Shown: piece by piece, positions 36,521 through 49,184 of the stretch
Layout: each line of letters opens with the position of its first letter
How positions within the stretch are numbered: the first letter of the stretch is position 1
From: Spisula solida
Taxonomy: Eukaryota; Mollusca; Bivalvia; Venerida; Mactridae
Reading direction: 5' to 3'
Assembly: GCA_947247005.1 (NCBI GenBank)
Contig: OX365948.1
Location: forward strand, 41,606,601 to 41,670,600
DNA length: 64,000 nucleotides
Made by a program: the position numbers and the translations under genes
Notes under the pieces: model-generated
Databases searched by the model: none
Told to the model about the DNA's origin: nothing
Seen by the model: only the letters and a program-made list of their open reading frames with translations

Positions 36521-36964
36521 AAATGTGTCTGCCCAGTAGGTATGCCTAGACATAATCAAGTTAATTTCGCTGAAATGCAAGTTTAAGTTCTGTGAAATCA
36601 TGTTTTTTAACTGAAAACTTTCCTGACAAAATTCCTAATTAGAATCTTATAAGTTCTAAGACAAACTACCTATCTGGACTTTTGACCTTTAACTGACCTT
36701 TACCAATTTTATATTGTTCATTTTCTACTGGCTTAATTGCTGTGAAATTGTCTTTCCAGCGCCAAAAGCAATTTTGTGAGTGGTAAAAATACAAAGCTTA
36801 GTATGGCAGTTTCATAGGAACAATAAACTTGCATTACTAGCAATCTTGTACAGAATATAAAATAATCATCTAGCAAATAATAATTGGCATTTTTAGGACA
36901 ACTTGACTAATTTGATGAGCACGGCAGAGATAAGATATATAGTTTATTTCCATCACTGGACACT
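36521..36964. other. Unassigned AT-rich DNA
   Basis: Nothing was recognised. Confidence 0.45.
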
Positions 36965-37303
36965 TCAAGGTATGCAATGAGAGACAATTGTGTATGCAAT
37001 GAGAGTCAATTGAGTCAATTGTGTGTGCAATGAGAGTCAATTGAGACAATTGTGTATGCAATGAGAGTCAATTGTGTGTGCAATGAGAGTCAATTGAGTC
37101 AATTGTGTGTGCAATGAGAGTCAATTGAGACAATTGTGTATGCAATGAGAGACAATTGTGTACGCAATGAGAGACAATTGTGTACGCAATGAGAGATATT
37201 TGTGTATGCTATCAGAGACAATTGAGTCAATTGTGTATGCAATGAGAGACAATTGTGTATGCAATGAGAGACAATTGTGTATGCAATGAGAGACAATTGT
37301 GTG
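36965..37303 (+). repeat. 22-bp minisatellite with CAATTG palindromes
   Basis: The unit gcaatgagagacaattgtgt plus at (22 bp) alternates with a longer form containing gtcaattgagtcaattgtgt. Each unit carries the palindrome CAATTG. Confidence 0.9.
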
Positions 37304-37387
37304 GCTAGACCAGAGAATTTTCACAGCAATTTCTTATATATCCTGTGTCAGTATTCGTGTGAAGTTTCATTGGTCAAGCGCGGACAA

Positions 37388-37655
37388 ACTGCGACATCCA
37401 TCCAGATGTCCAGTGACATCCATCCAGAGGTCCAGTGACATCCACCCAGAAGTCCAGTGACATCCATCCAGACGTCCAGTGACATCCATCCAGATGTCCA
37501 GTGACATCCATCCAGACGTCCAGTGACGTCCATCTAGATGTCCAGTGACATCCATCCAGACGTCCAGTGACATCCATCCAGACGTGCAGTGACATCCATC
37601 CAGACGTGCAGTGACATCCATCCGGACATCCAGTGACATCCATCCAGATGTCCAG
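37388..37655 (+). repeat. 22-bp minisatellite, about 12 copies
   Basis: The unit is gacatccatccagacgtcca plus gt (22 bp). It is unrelated in sequence to the neighbouring 22-bp array. Confidence 0.9.
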
Positions 37656-38785
37656 TACAAAATCGATGTCTTCCCACTAAATCGGGGAGTCCTAATAACT
37701 TCTAAATTATTATTTCCCTTAAGAGCATGTTTTTATAAGACAAAAATACTTAATAAGGATTTGTAGTCCTTTTTACACAATTAATTTGTGAACTGATTCT
37801 ACACTTAAAAGGAATAAAGTATCTCATTAATGTTGTGACAATATTGGTTCCAGCGCTTATTAAATTTTCTATATGGCCTAGCTTATATATAAATCAACAG
37901 CCAGTGCCCAAATTGTTAATTCAATCAAATCATCCCAAGAAAATTCCCGGAGCATAATTCCCAAGCATAACAAGCAGTGATAATTAAATCTGTTTTTCTC
38001 AGACAATGACCAGCAATATACTTAATTAATGCACAATAAATAATTCCTTCTCCTACAAATTTACAGCTCAATTGAAACTGTCTGTAGAAACAAAGTGGAG
38101 AATCAATATTGAGAAGAGGTCTTGACAAATGGCAAATGTTTGCCTTCGAGGTGGAAGTAAGATTAAAGAACATACTTAAGTAGAAGTAGAAGATTGGCAC
38201 ACAAACTGTATAAGATATAGTAGTACATCATGTTAATTCACTCCAGGCTAGTGATGTATTATTCTGTTCAGTTTGTAGCAACCAAAGTGCCATATATACA
38301 TTGACACAGTGTCTTAATTCACATTGCAAGCAGCCGTAGCTAATTGAGAAGGAAATGTCACCTGGCCCCGATCTTCCGAAGCATCTCAAGTAGAAATCTC
38401 AACTAAAATTGAAATTTTGCTAAAATTAGAGTTGGAATTAGAGATAAATCTGGAGCTCCAGCTTTTGAAATTTTAAAGTAATAAACTCAGAATAACATTT
38501 CTTTTTATTGATGCTAATTTTGAGCCCAGCCTCATATGGAAATTAACAAAAAATCACATGCCACTATTTGAGATATGATCTTGCTCAGATTGAGATGCTT
38601 CAGAGATCAGGGCCTGGGCTTCATAAAAATCTCATATGAACTAACATAAGAAGTAGTGAGTGTTAAAGCAAAAACTGCTACACATACACCAGATTTAAGC
38701 CTCCCACATAACAGAACAATAGAACATGAAGATTTTTTTTCAAATACCGTTTTAAGTCCCACTGGCATACAGACAGGGCCTTTGA
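37656..38785. other. Unassigned AT-rich DNA
   Basis: Nothing was recognised. Confidence 0.45.
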
Positions 38786-38789
38786 AAAG

Positions 38790-40565
38790 GTGGGACCATG
38801 AACACTTGTATGGAACCATGGGCACCTGTATACTGATGAGTCATGACAAGGTGGGACCATGGACACCTGTATACTGATGAGTCATGACATGGTGGAACCA
38901 TGGACACCTGTATACTGATGAGTCATGACATGGTGGGACCATGGACACCTGTATACTGATGAGTCATGACATGGTGGAACCATGGACACCTGTATACTGA
39001 TGAGTCATGACATGGTGGGACCATGGACACCCGTATACTGATGAGTCATTACAAGGTGGGACCATGGACACCCGTATACTGATGAGTCATGACATGGTGG
39101 AACCATGGACACCTGTATACTGATGAGTCATGACATGGTGGAACCATGGACACCCGTATACTGATAGGTCATAACAAGGTGGAACCATGGACAGCTGTAT
39201 ACTGATAGGTCATAACAAGGTGGAACCATGGACACCTGTATACCGATAGGTCATAACAAGGTGGAACCATGGACACCTGTATACTGATAGGTCATGACAT
39301 GGTGGAACCATGGACATCTGTATACTGATAGGTCATGACATGGTGGAACCATGGACACCTGTATACTGATGAGTCATGACATGGTGGAACCATGGACACC
39401 TGTAAACTGATGAGTCATGACAAGGTGGAACCATGGACACCTGTATACTGATGAGTCATGACAAGGTGGAACCATGGACACCTGTAAACTGATGAGTCAT
39501 GACAAGGTGGAACCATTGACACCTGTAAACTGATGAGTCATGACATTGTGGGACCATGGACACCTGTAAACTGATGAGTCATGACAAGGTGGAACCATGG
39601 ACACCTGTATACTGATGAGTCATGACAAGGTGGGACCATGGACACCTGTATACTGATGAGTCATGACATGGTGGAACCATGGACACCTGTATACTGATGA
39701 GTCATGACATGGTGGGACCATGGACACCCGTATACTGATGAGTCATGACAAGGTGGGACCATGGACACCCGTATACTGATGAGTCATGACATGGTGGAAC
39801 CATGGACACCTGTATACTGATGAGTCATGACATGGTGGAACCATGGACACCCGTATACTGATAGGTCATAACAAGGTGGAACCATGGACAGCTGTATACT
39901 GATAGGTCATAACAAGGTGGAACCATGGACACCTGTATACTGATAGGTCATAACAAGGTGGAACCATGGACACCTGTATACTGATAGGTCATGACATGGT
40001 GGAACCATGGACATCTGTATACTGATAGGTCATGACATGGTGGAACCATGGACACCTGTATACTGATGAGTCATGACAAGGTGGAACCATGGACACCTGT
40101 ATACTGATGAGTCATGACATGGTGGAACCATGGACACCTGTAAACTGATGAGTCATGACAAGGTGGAACCATGGACACCTGTATACTGATGAGTCATGAC
40201 AAGGTGGAACCATGGACACCTGTAAACTGATGAGTCATGACAAGGTGGAACCATTGACACCTGTAAACTGATGAGTCATGACATTGTGGGACCATGGACA
40301 CCTGTAAACTAATGAGTCATGACAAGGCGGAACCATGGAGACCTGTATACTGATGAGGCATGACATGGTGGAACCATGGATACCTGTAAACTGATGAGTC
40401 ATGACAAGGTGGAACCATGGACACCTGTATACTGATAGGTCATGACAAGGTGGAACCATGGACACCTGTATACTAATAGGGCATAACAAGGTGGAACCAT
40501 GGACAGCTGTATACTGATTGGACATGACAAGGTGGAACCATGGACACCTAAATACTGATGAATCA
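38790..40565 (+). repeat. 41-bp minisatellite, about 43 copies, with higher-order repeat
   Basis: The unit is gaccatggacacctgtatac, tgatgagtcatgacatggtg, g (41 bp). Marker variants recur: 'acagctg' at 39191 and 39888 (697 bp, 17 units) and 'aaccattgac' at 39511 and 40249 (738 bp, 18 units), so a block of 17-18 units was duplicated in tandem. Most units contain TGAGTCA, the AP-1 consensus; the 'ataggtcat' variants do not. Confidence 0.95.
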
Positions 40566-41094
40566 TGAAGATATAGAACATCAAAAAACATGTTAAGCAG
40601 ATACATTATGTATGGTGCGACCCACATCCTAGTTACAGATTGGATTCATTGCGTGCTCATGCACCAAGTAGAGACAGGACAATAACCTTGTGCACAGTGA
40701 ATTGTCACAAACACACAAGGTAATCTAGTTACCAGAAATGTCAACTTGCTATATAATTATCCTGGAGATAATAATAGTAAAGATTGGAACATGAAATTAA
40801 CCAAGGCAACTGTTACCAATACACAAGCACATGGTTTAAGTTCTCAGAACCAAATTACAAAGAGTTGAAAACAGCTTTTTTATCAGAAATTAGTTTGAAC
40901 TGAGAACATAGTATTATATACAATATTGAATTTTAGGAAATTTGAAATTGAAGTTTAACACCATTGTTCTGATAAGCAGTACAGAGAAAAATGTAGTGGC
41001 ATCCTGTTTGCAAATGCACCAACATTATGGCAACAAGGAACCTTGCAAAGCACTAATGTTATAGGAGCAACAAACAGTCACAGAGTGAGACAGT
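40566..41094. other. Unassigned AT-rich DNA
   Basis: Nothing was recognised. Confidence 0.45.
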
Positions 41095-41477
41095 CATATC
41101 CCCTGCCATAGGTTTCTCTATGATTTGACCTAGTGACACCTAGATTTTGGCCCCAGATAACCCAATATTGAATTTGACCCAGATTTTGTTGAGATGATCA
41201 TCGTGACCAAGTTTCATAATGATAAGGCCAAAATTGTGACATCTAGTGACTACACAAGGTTTTTCTATGATTAGACCCTGTGACCTAGTTTTTGACCCCA
41301 AATGACCAAATATCCAACTTGATTTAGATTTTGTTGAGATGATTATTGTGACCAAGTTTCATAATGATTAGCCAAAAACTGTGACCTCTAGTGTCTACGC
41401 AAGCAAATGGTGGAAGGACGACGTACAAAGGATGATCACAAAAGCTCACTCTGTCACTTTGCGACAGGTTAGCTAAA
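41095..41477 (+). mobile_element. Dispersed repeat, family B
   Basis: It has the family phrases tctatgatttgacctagtga, gttgagatgatcatcgtgac and caagtttcataatgat in two tandem blocks, and ends gcgacaggttagctaaaaac. The 5' 'gagggcc' end is not clear. Confidence 0.65.
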
Positions 41478-42954
41478 AACAAAGACAAGTGTTCAAACAC
41501 CATAAAACCATTTAGGATAGCAGCAATATTTAGGGTTTAAAGTCGGGGAACAGAAACACATTTTTTAAGCCTAATTGTTGAGACTTTGTTAATTTAGCTA
41601 ACTTACATTTCAGACAAAATCTAATTACATTGAGGGCGATTTTCCTTTTTTAACAGCAAACAAATATATACCATTGACCCATCTCCTGTACATGTTATCA
41701 CTTGGAAAATGTTCAGACACATGGATGTAGATCATAAAACAATTGTTAAGGTGTACCCCACTAATTGGTAGCACTGATAGTATCAGGGTATGAACTAAAT
41801 GAGTTTTGATAGATACCTACATATAACACTATCTGAGAGCTAATCTGGAATGTTACCATAAAAATATGCATTCCTATAACTATAAACAAATCACCTTTTG
41901 GGCCACCACTTTGAGTATACTGTAAACCTAGAAATTATTTCGCGAGATTTAGTTTTGCGGAGTTCGCGAATGGTAGAATTTCGCGAAATTAAGTCACAGG
42001 GAAAGTGCTAAAAACATTCATATGGAACAGGAAACTTAAAACCGCTAAAATTTGTAGTTGCGAATATGCCCACGATCAGCAAAACGAAAAAGTTAGTATT
42101 TGCAAAAAGGAAATTGGTTTACAGTATTTATTCACTACAAGACTATTCGGCATGGAACTTAGAACTTGTCGAGAAGAGAAGATTGACAAAATGCATGGTC
42201 TTCAACATGCCTGATAAAACAACAAGACCGAATGATTGCACTATATAAGGTTCAAGGTTACAGCAACTAGGTAGGTCGTCATGCATATTGTGAAGTGCAG
42301 TTTGAATTTTATCACTTTTAATGCCATTTCTTTTGATAGTTGTCTTTATGATCTGTCTATCAAAAATATTTATTGACCCAAACTTGGACCATGTTTGACC
42401 CTCTACCTGTTCTCCGAGTCGTAACCTTAAAGGTATGTAGTATATAGATTGCAGTCACGACTCAAAGCTCTTTTTCGATCCATATCCGGCAAGCTGTAGC
42501 ACAGTGTCAAGTAGGGTTTTTGTTTCATTTGTCGGTTTGTTTTTGTGCATTCCAAGCTTTGTGCAGTGCCAAGTGCTGCTTTCCCTGTCTCGACTTAGTA
42601 TTACCTTTGTTTTGTGATGAAGTAAAAAAATTCCTAGAAAAACCAAGGTATTTCCAATGCAACAATTATGTAGTGCATAATTATCCCTTTTCAATGGGTT
42701 TAAGAATTCATCATAATAAAGTATCTCACAAACCCCTTCCTATTTAAACGGCACTTTCACAAAAATATTTACTTTCAGTGGAACTATCATAGCAAACTTA
42801 CACAAAAAAAACATTCCTTTCAAAAAGCTCAAAAACTCTCAACAAGGGTAATTTTCAAACTAATCAATCAAAATTAATTGTCATTTTGACCAGGGCCACT
42901 TTCATATGCAGAGCTAGCAATTTGTAAACTGTTCTTTTTTGTGACGTTCATGCT
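41478..42954. other. Unassigned DNA with a TTCGCG element fragment
   Basis: At 41918-42000, tactgtaaacctag...atttcgcgagattta...tttcgcgaaattaag resembles one end of the 12381-13376 element. No second end was found. Short open frames at 42005-42747 have no recognisable domain. Confidence 0.4.
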
Positions 42955-43713
42955 CAGTTTCTGTTGAGAACTGCCTTCCAGTGTCCAATTGGTTACAAGT
43001 TTCTGTTGAGTACTGCCTTCCAGTGTCCAATTGGTTACAAGTTTCTGATGAGTACTGCCTTCCAGTGTCCAATTGGTTACAAGTTTCTGTTGAGTACTGC
43101 CTTCCAGTGTCTGATTGGTTACAAGTTTCTGATGAGTACTGCCTACCAGTGTCTGATTGGTTACAAGTTTCTGATGAGTTCTGCCTTCCAGTGTCCATTT
43201 GGTAACAAGTTTCTGATGAGTGCTGCCTTCCAGTGTCCAATTGGTTACAAGTCGCTGATGAGTACTGCCTTCCAGTGTCCAATTGGTTACAAGTTGCTGA
43301 TGAGTGCTGCCTTCCAGTGTCCAATTGGTTACAAGTTTCTGATGAGTACTGCCTTCCAGTGTCCAATTGGTTACAAGTTTCTGATGAGTGCTGCCTTCCA
43401 GTGTCCAATTGGTTACAAGTTTCTGATGAGTGCTGCCTTCCAGTGTCTGATTGGTTACAAGTTTCTGATCAGTGCTGCCTTCCAGTGTCCAATTGGTTAC
43501 AAGTTGCTGATGAGTACTGCCTTCCAGTGTCCGATTGGTTACAAGTTTCTGATGAGTACTGCCTTCCAGTGTCCAATTGGTTACAAGTTTCTGTTGAGTA
43601 CTGCCTTCCAGTGTCCGATTGGTAAATTTACGCCGTTCCCTTGGTGCCTATTTTTCCTTTCATGCTCTGCTGTTTCTGTTGAGTGCTGCCTTCCATTGTC
43701 AGATTGGTTATAA
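42955..43713 (+). repeat. 42-bp minisatellite, about 17 copies
   Basis: The unit is cagtgtccaattggttacaa, gtttctgatgagtactgcct, tc (42 bp). Because 42 is a multiple of 3, three frames are open. The plus frame 42964-43713 has a 14-residue period (FQCPIGYKFLMSTA), another plus frame reads NWLQVSDEYCLPVS, and the minus frame reads TGRQYSSETCNQLD. Open reading in several frames at once is expected for a tandem array and is not evidence for a gene. Each unit contains CCAATTGG or a variant. Confidence 0.9.
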
Positions 43714-44149
43714 TCTTTTTGTGCCTGATATGTTATTATTTTTAGCTCATGGTCAATAAGGATATACTTTGAGTTATACCTTGTGGGTTTACCATTATAT
43801 TGTAATGAGATGTAAGAGAACTTCTAGGAAATCATTCCAGGCATATTTACTTGTTGTTTTCTAAATATACTCAGGACTTGCTGATGGACATGGTAGATTG
43901 TTATTCTAACTAGTCGTGCATCTTTCACTGACACTAATCATTAATCAAATGTTACTGACAAATGCTTACTTCATTATATCTTTTACACAAGTTTCACTCT
44001 TGTTGTACATATAGTAAACTTTTTTATCCAAGAGGCAATAAGTTCATGAATTAATGAAGTTTGACTCTCTTAGTTTATGCTGTCTATTGTGAAACAAGTT
44101 TTTCTAACTTTAATATTTTTGTATCTAACTCTCAACACCTCATTCCTGA
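43714..44149. other. Unassigned AT-rich DNA
   Basis: Nothing was recognised. Confidence 0.45.
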
Positions 44150-44310
44150 TATATGAGAGAAGGGAGGCTAGCTTCCCTTTTATGCTGATCATCTAGCAAA
44201 GGAAATTCTGGTACCATTTTTATTTTGTCTTCGGTATGACGTAGTCTGGGATCGAACCCGGGACCTCCCACACTTGAAGCAGATGCTCTACCACTAGGTT
44301 ATTGAGGAGG
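44150..44310 (-). mobile_element. tRNA-derived SINE, best-preserved copy
   Basis: On the minus strand an A-box-like TAGTGGTAGAG (44286-44296) is followed by a B-box GGTTCGATCCC (44248-44258), at the spacing expected for a tRNA-like pol III promoter. The body downstream (gtcataccgaagac, ggtaccagaatttcctttgc) matches the copy at 8560-8700. Relatives are at 19430 and 25650. Confidence 0.75.
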
Positions 44311-44394
44311 CTTGACTCTTGTACATAAAAATATTATAAACTTTTTATTCAAGGCTTATACTAATACTTAAATGTTTGTGCATTAATCAGATTT

Positions 44395-44880
44395 TGCCCT
44401 GGCCATATAACACTGACATTCATTGACCATGGCAATCTTGCTTATTTGGCATCATGTTAACTTCAACGAGAAGGAGTGTCATGCACAAACCCCATGACCC
44501 TACCTCAAAGGTGAAGGTTCAAAGGTCAAACTTCATAACCTTCAATGTCAAGGTTGGAGGTCAAGTTGACGATAACTTTGACATGCATTGACCAATCTTG
44601 TTTATATTTGGCATGAATGTTCAACTCAATAAGTAGTGTCATGCGTCAACCCCATGTTCCTACCTCAAAGGTCACAGATGGAGGACAAAGGTCAAATTGA
44701 AGTTTGGTCCCGGGGATAACTTTGACCAATCCTGCTTATGTTTGGCATGTGAAAACGAGTGCCATGCACAAACCCCATGTCCCTTACTGAAAGGTCAAGG
44801 TCACAGTTAGAGGTCAAAATAAATGGATTAGAGGTCCAAAAATTTGAAAATCCCTGGCTTTGGATTGGATAAAAAAGGGT
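44395..44880 (+). repeat. Three imperfect tandem copies, AGGTCA-rich
   Basis: Landmarks atcttgctta (44434), atcttgttta (44595) and atcctgctta (44729) mark three copies of 134-161 bp. Each has tttggcat, gtgtcatgcacaaaccccat and one or more aaggtca motifs. It is non-coding. Confidence 0.75.
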
Positions 44881-44990
44881 AAACTATATAAATAAACAAG
44901 AGGGCCCAAAGGGCCCTAGGTCGCTCACCTTTCGTACTAGTGCATGCACACCCCTATGGTGATCCTACACATTTTCTGAATAAAATTTAA

Positions 44991-47517
44991 AGGGACTATT
45001 GACTGACTTTGTTTCCATTATACATTTAGGTCAATAAATGTCTATTTTTAACATCAGAAACGAAAATTCCGATATTTTACGAGTATTTACGATGTTTATG
45101 TAGACTAATCATATACGCGTAGTGCACATTTTCCGATACCGCTGATATCGGAAATTTCCGGAAGCGCGTTCGTATATCTTCGTAAAATCTGACTGTGACG
45201 TCACAATCGGTACTCGCAGTTTAATCTGTCGCTCACACAGAATGTTTCTTTTGATTTCAATCACTATAGTTTTGTGCAAATCGGGAAAATTTAACTACCT
45301 GTCTTGAGAGAAGCATCTTTTTGTAAGAAATAATTGATTTTATGGGTTAATACATACCGCTGGCTTAGAATTAGAAGGTTGTAAGTACAAAATCAATATT
45401 TTGAGAAAACAAGAAAAAAACCGTGTCTGAGACCAGTTCCGATTTTCATGAAAATAGGCTCATAAGAAGCGCCTCGTGGTGCAGATTTTAAATATGCATG
45501 AGTCTTATAAGGTCGTAAATAGTACTTACTATCTTTTATTGCTAAGCCAGTGATATATTTACATATTACACTGTGTAAAGAAATATTCCATAAACTAGCC
45601 TTTCATCGTTTGCACCCGGTCAGTATGTTAGTGTGCTAATTAATAATCAAATTCAAACTTTTTTAAAATAATAGTATAGTAGACCGATCTCCTGATTTTC
45701 TACCTCGGGGTTTTATTGGTGTTTATCAAAGAATACGCAAGAATGTTTGGTGTTTTCCATGTGCTCTATCGCTTAAACTTAGCAGTGACATACAGTTTGT
45801 TGATTGCTGGCAACAGAGTGACAAGGTTGTATTTAATTGCAACTTCCGTAATATGTGTAATATGTGTACATGGTTTGCCATTGGCAGTTAACAAATAAAC
45901 TAATTACCAATGTACAATCACGCGTTATCAATAAAAAAACATAATCGTTTTCTAACATAACGTTATAAATGTCGGGTCAAGTACAATAATTTAACCTACA
46001 CATATTTTATATGCACCATTATACCAGAACTAAATATGTAAGTCCTAGATTATAAGTCAGTTAAAATTCCAATGTGTTATATTCTTTGATGATATCGCTT
46101 AGGTTGGTATCCCGCGGTAATCAGTCGGGGTTCTATGATCTACGACTGGTCGCGGTGTCTTGCTGATTAGTTTACTGTCAATTAACAATGTGTCACCAGT
46201 TACTTTGATTGCAGTTTTCGCAAGGTCAGATAGTGTTGCTATATACGATTTGTAGTAATGTATACATAATATTATATTTGTCTGACAGTACTCTGGCCTA
46301 TAGCACGGATATACACAGAATGTCTAATGTATTTTCGTGCCTATAGATACTTTCAAATAAACTTACATCGATCCGTCATGATTTTCAATTGTCTTAGACC
46401 TTACATATAATTTTAAATCTATATTTTTATAATTATGCTTTAGAGATTGAATGCAATTGAGTACAGCAATGATATCAACTAAAGAGCGCTTTAACTATTA
46501 CATAGACCAAACCAACATAATTATGTTCATTGTTCAACATTATAAAACCAGCTTTTATGGAAAAATCCACACATTCTCATTAATTGGGATTAATGTGTTA
46601 TTATTTTATAACGAACAATAACATACTTTCACGTGTCTAGGGCTTTAAATGACATATTTTAAAAGAGTCAAAATAAAGACGAAGCTTTTTGTTTCTCAAC
46701 ATGTGATTGTCATTTTTTTTGGAAAAAATAAATGATATTGCTTCAAACTCAGACTATATTTGAGAAAATATACATGATTATGTATCTCTTACTTCCGAGG
46801 CCCTCAGGGTTTAATAAATTTATTTAGTGTATAAATTACTTTCATGGCATTGCTACCAACCAATTTAAGTTGAAATTCTCTAGTTTCTAAACGTGCCAAT
46901 GTATTAAGAATTTCTTCATTATTAATGAAATAATGCTTAATTAAATATTGCGCACTTTCCATTGATTTTAGTTTGTATCCTACAAAAACCAATAAACCGT
47001 AGCCGAAATGCTGCAATATGATTGGCTAACACCACCTGTCAATCAAAATCGACAGGCAGGTCAATTACCAGTCCGTGTAGCCAATGCGGTCAGCGATATT
47101 TACAGTGTGAATGTCTGGCAGATTTCTTCGTCGCCGTTATTATGATTTCCCTTATTAATAATAGGTTTGAATTGATACGGCAAAATATTTTCATTGCCAT
47201 CATAATCTGTATCCGAAGAATTTATCGTTTCATTAGCTCAGGGACCGTATATTATCTTCCCAGATTAGCCGAGTCGGAGAACTTCGCTGTCCGACATCTT
47301 GTTAATAGCACGATTGTGACGTCACACGCTTCGTTTCTAACATCGGACTTTTCCGGAGATATTTCCGTAAGTTTCCGTACAGGTATAACAATGGACGTGA
47401 AATATCGGTTGTACACAGGTAAATGTACGGGGAATTTCGGGGAAAATGTTGCGAATGCAATCACGATGCCGAATAGAACTATTACTCAAAAGTTTAAGTC
47501 ACCGGTAAATATTCCCT
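44991..47517. mobile_element. TTAA-flanked DNA transposon, 2.5 kb (Kolobok/piggyBac-like)
   Basis: TTAA occurs at both edges (44987-44990 and 47518-47521). The left end AGGGACTATTGAC and the reverse complement of the right end (AGGGAATATTTAC) match at 11 of 13 positions. About 200 bp inside each end, TGTGACGTCACAATCG appears in mirrored orientation (near 45194 and 47310), so the inverted repeats are long but diverged. TTAA target sites are typical of piggyBac and Kolobok. No transposase was recognised; the open frames at 46804-47016 (minus) and 47022-47555 (plus) have no known domain, and the second runs out of the element into the flank. Confidence 0.65.
45358..45552. mobile_element. Small MITE nested in the TTAA element
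   Basis: The left end cgctggcttagaatta and right end gctaagccagtg are inverted. The interior (gtacaaaatcaatattttga, cataagaagcgcc, gagtcttataaggtcg) matches the MITE at 55802-56019 in opposite orientation. Confidence 0.75.
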
Positions 47518-47794
47518 TTAAGGAAATTCAGCCTCTATTGCAAGTTTTTGTATGATTTGACCATGTGACCTAGCGTTTGACCCCAGATGACTTAATTAAT
47601 ATCAAACTTAACCTAGATTGTGTTGAGATGATTATTAGGACCAAATTTCATAAAGATTAAGTCGAAATTGTAACCTCTGGTGACTACACAGGGTTTTTCT
47701 ATGATCTGACCTATAATTTAAACAAAATATTTCCTCCATATAACTGTACAAATACATGCTATAAAGACAGAACAATACCTTAACACTTAAAAAA

Positions 47795-49153
47795 ATAATT
47801 ATGGTTCCAGTGGGGTTTGAACCCACGACCCTCAGGAAAATGTCAATTGACATTGTGACCTTGTTTTTGACGCCAGATGACCCAAAATCGAATTTGGCCT
47901 AGATTTTGTTGACACGATCATTGTGACAAAGTTTCATAAAGATTTAGTTGAAATTGTAACCTCTGGTGACTGACTACACAAGGTTTTTCTATGATTTGAC
48001 CTTTATTTTAAACAAAATATTTTGGAATATTTTTCCTCCATATAACTGTACAAATACATGCTATAAAGACAAAACAATACCTAAACACTTAAAAAAATAA
48101 AAATTAAAAATTATGGTTCCAGTGGGGGTTGAACCCACGACCATCAGGAAAATGTACAAATACATGCTATAAAGACAAAACAATACCTAAACACTTAAAA
48201 AAATAAAAATAAAAAAATAAAAATTATGGTTCCAGTGGGGGGTGAACCCACGACCATCAGGAAAATGTACAAATACATGCTATAAAGACAAAACAATACC
48301 TAAACACTGAAAAAAATAAAAATAAAAATTATGGTTCCAGTGGGGGTTGAACCCACGACCATCAGGAAAATGTACAAATACATGTTATAAAGACAAAACA
48401 ATACCTAAACATTTAAAAAAAAAAAAAAAAAAAATTATGGTTCCAGTGGGGGTTGAACCCACGACCATCAGGAAAATGTACAAATAAATGCTTTACAGAC
48501 AAAACAATACCTAAACACTAAAAAAAAAAAAATTAAAAAAATAATTATGGTTCCAGTGGGGTTTGAACCCACGAACCTCAGGAAAATGTCAATTGACATT
48601 GTGACCTTGTTTTTGACGCCAGATGACCCAAAATCGAATTTGGCCTAGATTTTGTTGACACGATCATTGTGACAAAGTTTCATAAAGATTTAGTTGAAAT
48701 TGTAACCTCTGGTGACTGACTACACAAGGTTTTTCTATGATTTGACCTTTATTTTAAACAAAATATTTTGGAATATTTTTCCTCCATATAACTGTACAAA
48801 TACATGCTATAAAGACAAAACAATACCTAAACACTTAAAAAAATAAAAATTAAAAATTATGGTTCCAGTGGGGGTTGAACCCACGACCATCAGGAAAATG
48901 TACAAATACATGCTATAAAGACAAAACAATACCTAAACACTTAAAAAAATAAAAATAAAAAAATAAAAATTATGGTTCCAGTGGGGGGTGAACCCACGAC
49001 CATCAGGAAAATGTACAAATACATGCTATAAAGACAAAACAATACCTAAACACTGAAAAAAATAAAAATTATGGTTCCAGTGGGGGTTGAACCCACGACC
49101 ATCAGGAAAATGTACAAATACATGTTATAAAGACAAAACAATACCTAAACATT

Positions 49154-49184
<31 letters not shown>

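Larger units (their letters stand above)
44894..47720 (+). mobile_element. Dispersed repeat, family B, split by a TTAA element
   Basis: The 5' end aacaagagggcccaaagggc...ggtcgctcacct is at 44895. After 44990 the sequence leaves the family and returns at about 47545 with gcaagtttttgtatgatttg and gtgacctagcgtttgacc. The 2.5-kb element at 44991-47517 accounts for the gap. Confidence 0.65.

Noticed and set aside
37367..37660. A frame reading MDVTGRLDGCHWTSGW in repeats.
   Set aside because: It is a shadow of the 22-bp minisatellite.
38790..40565. CTGATGAGTC occurs in most units, like a hammerhead ribozyme core, with GTC/GAC able to form a short stem.
   Set aside because: After the would-be stem the sequence is ATGG or AAGG, not the required GAAA, and the loop would be only two bases. 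No other conserved core residues are present.
42914..43713. A 249-codon frame with Cys-rich 14-residue repeats that could be taken for a repeat protein.
   Set aside because: Three frames are open at once because the unit is 42 bp. There is no start context, signal or non-repeat domain.
44150..44310. A complete tRNA gene on the minus strand.
   Set aside because: A- and B-boxes are present, but the arms do not close into a full cloverleaf and a SINE body follows, so it is a SINE head.
47022..47555. A 177-codon plus-strand frame starting MANTTCQSKSTGRS.
   Set aside because: It crosses the right end of the TTAA element into the flanking repeat, shows no known domain and lacks any second line of support.
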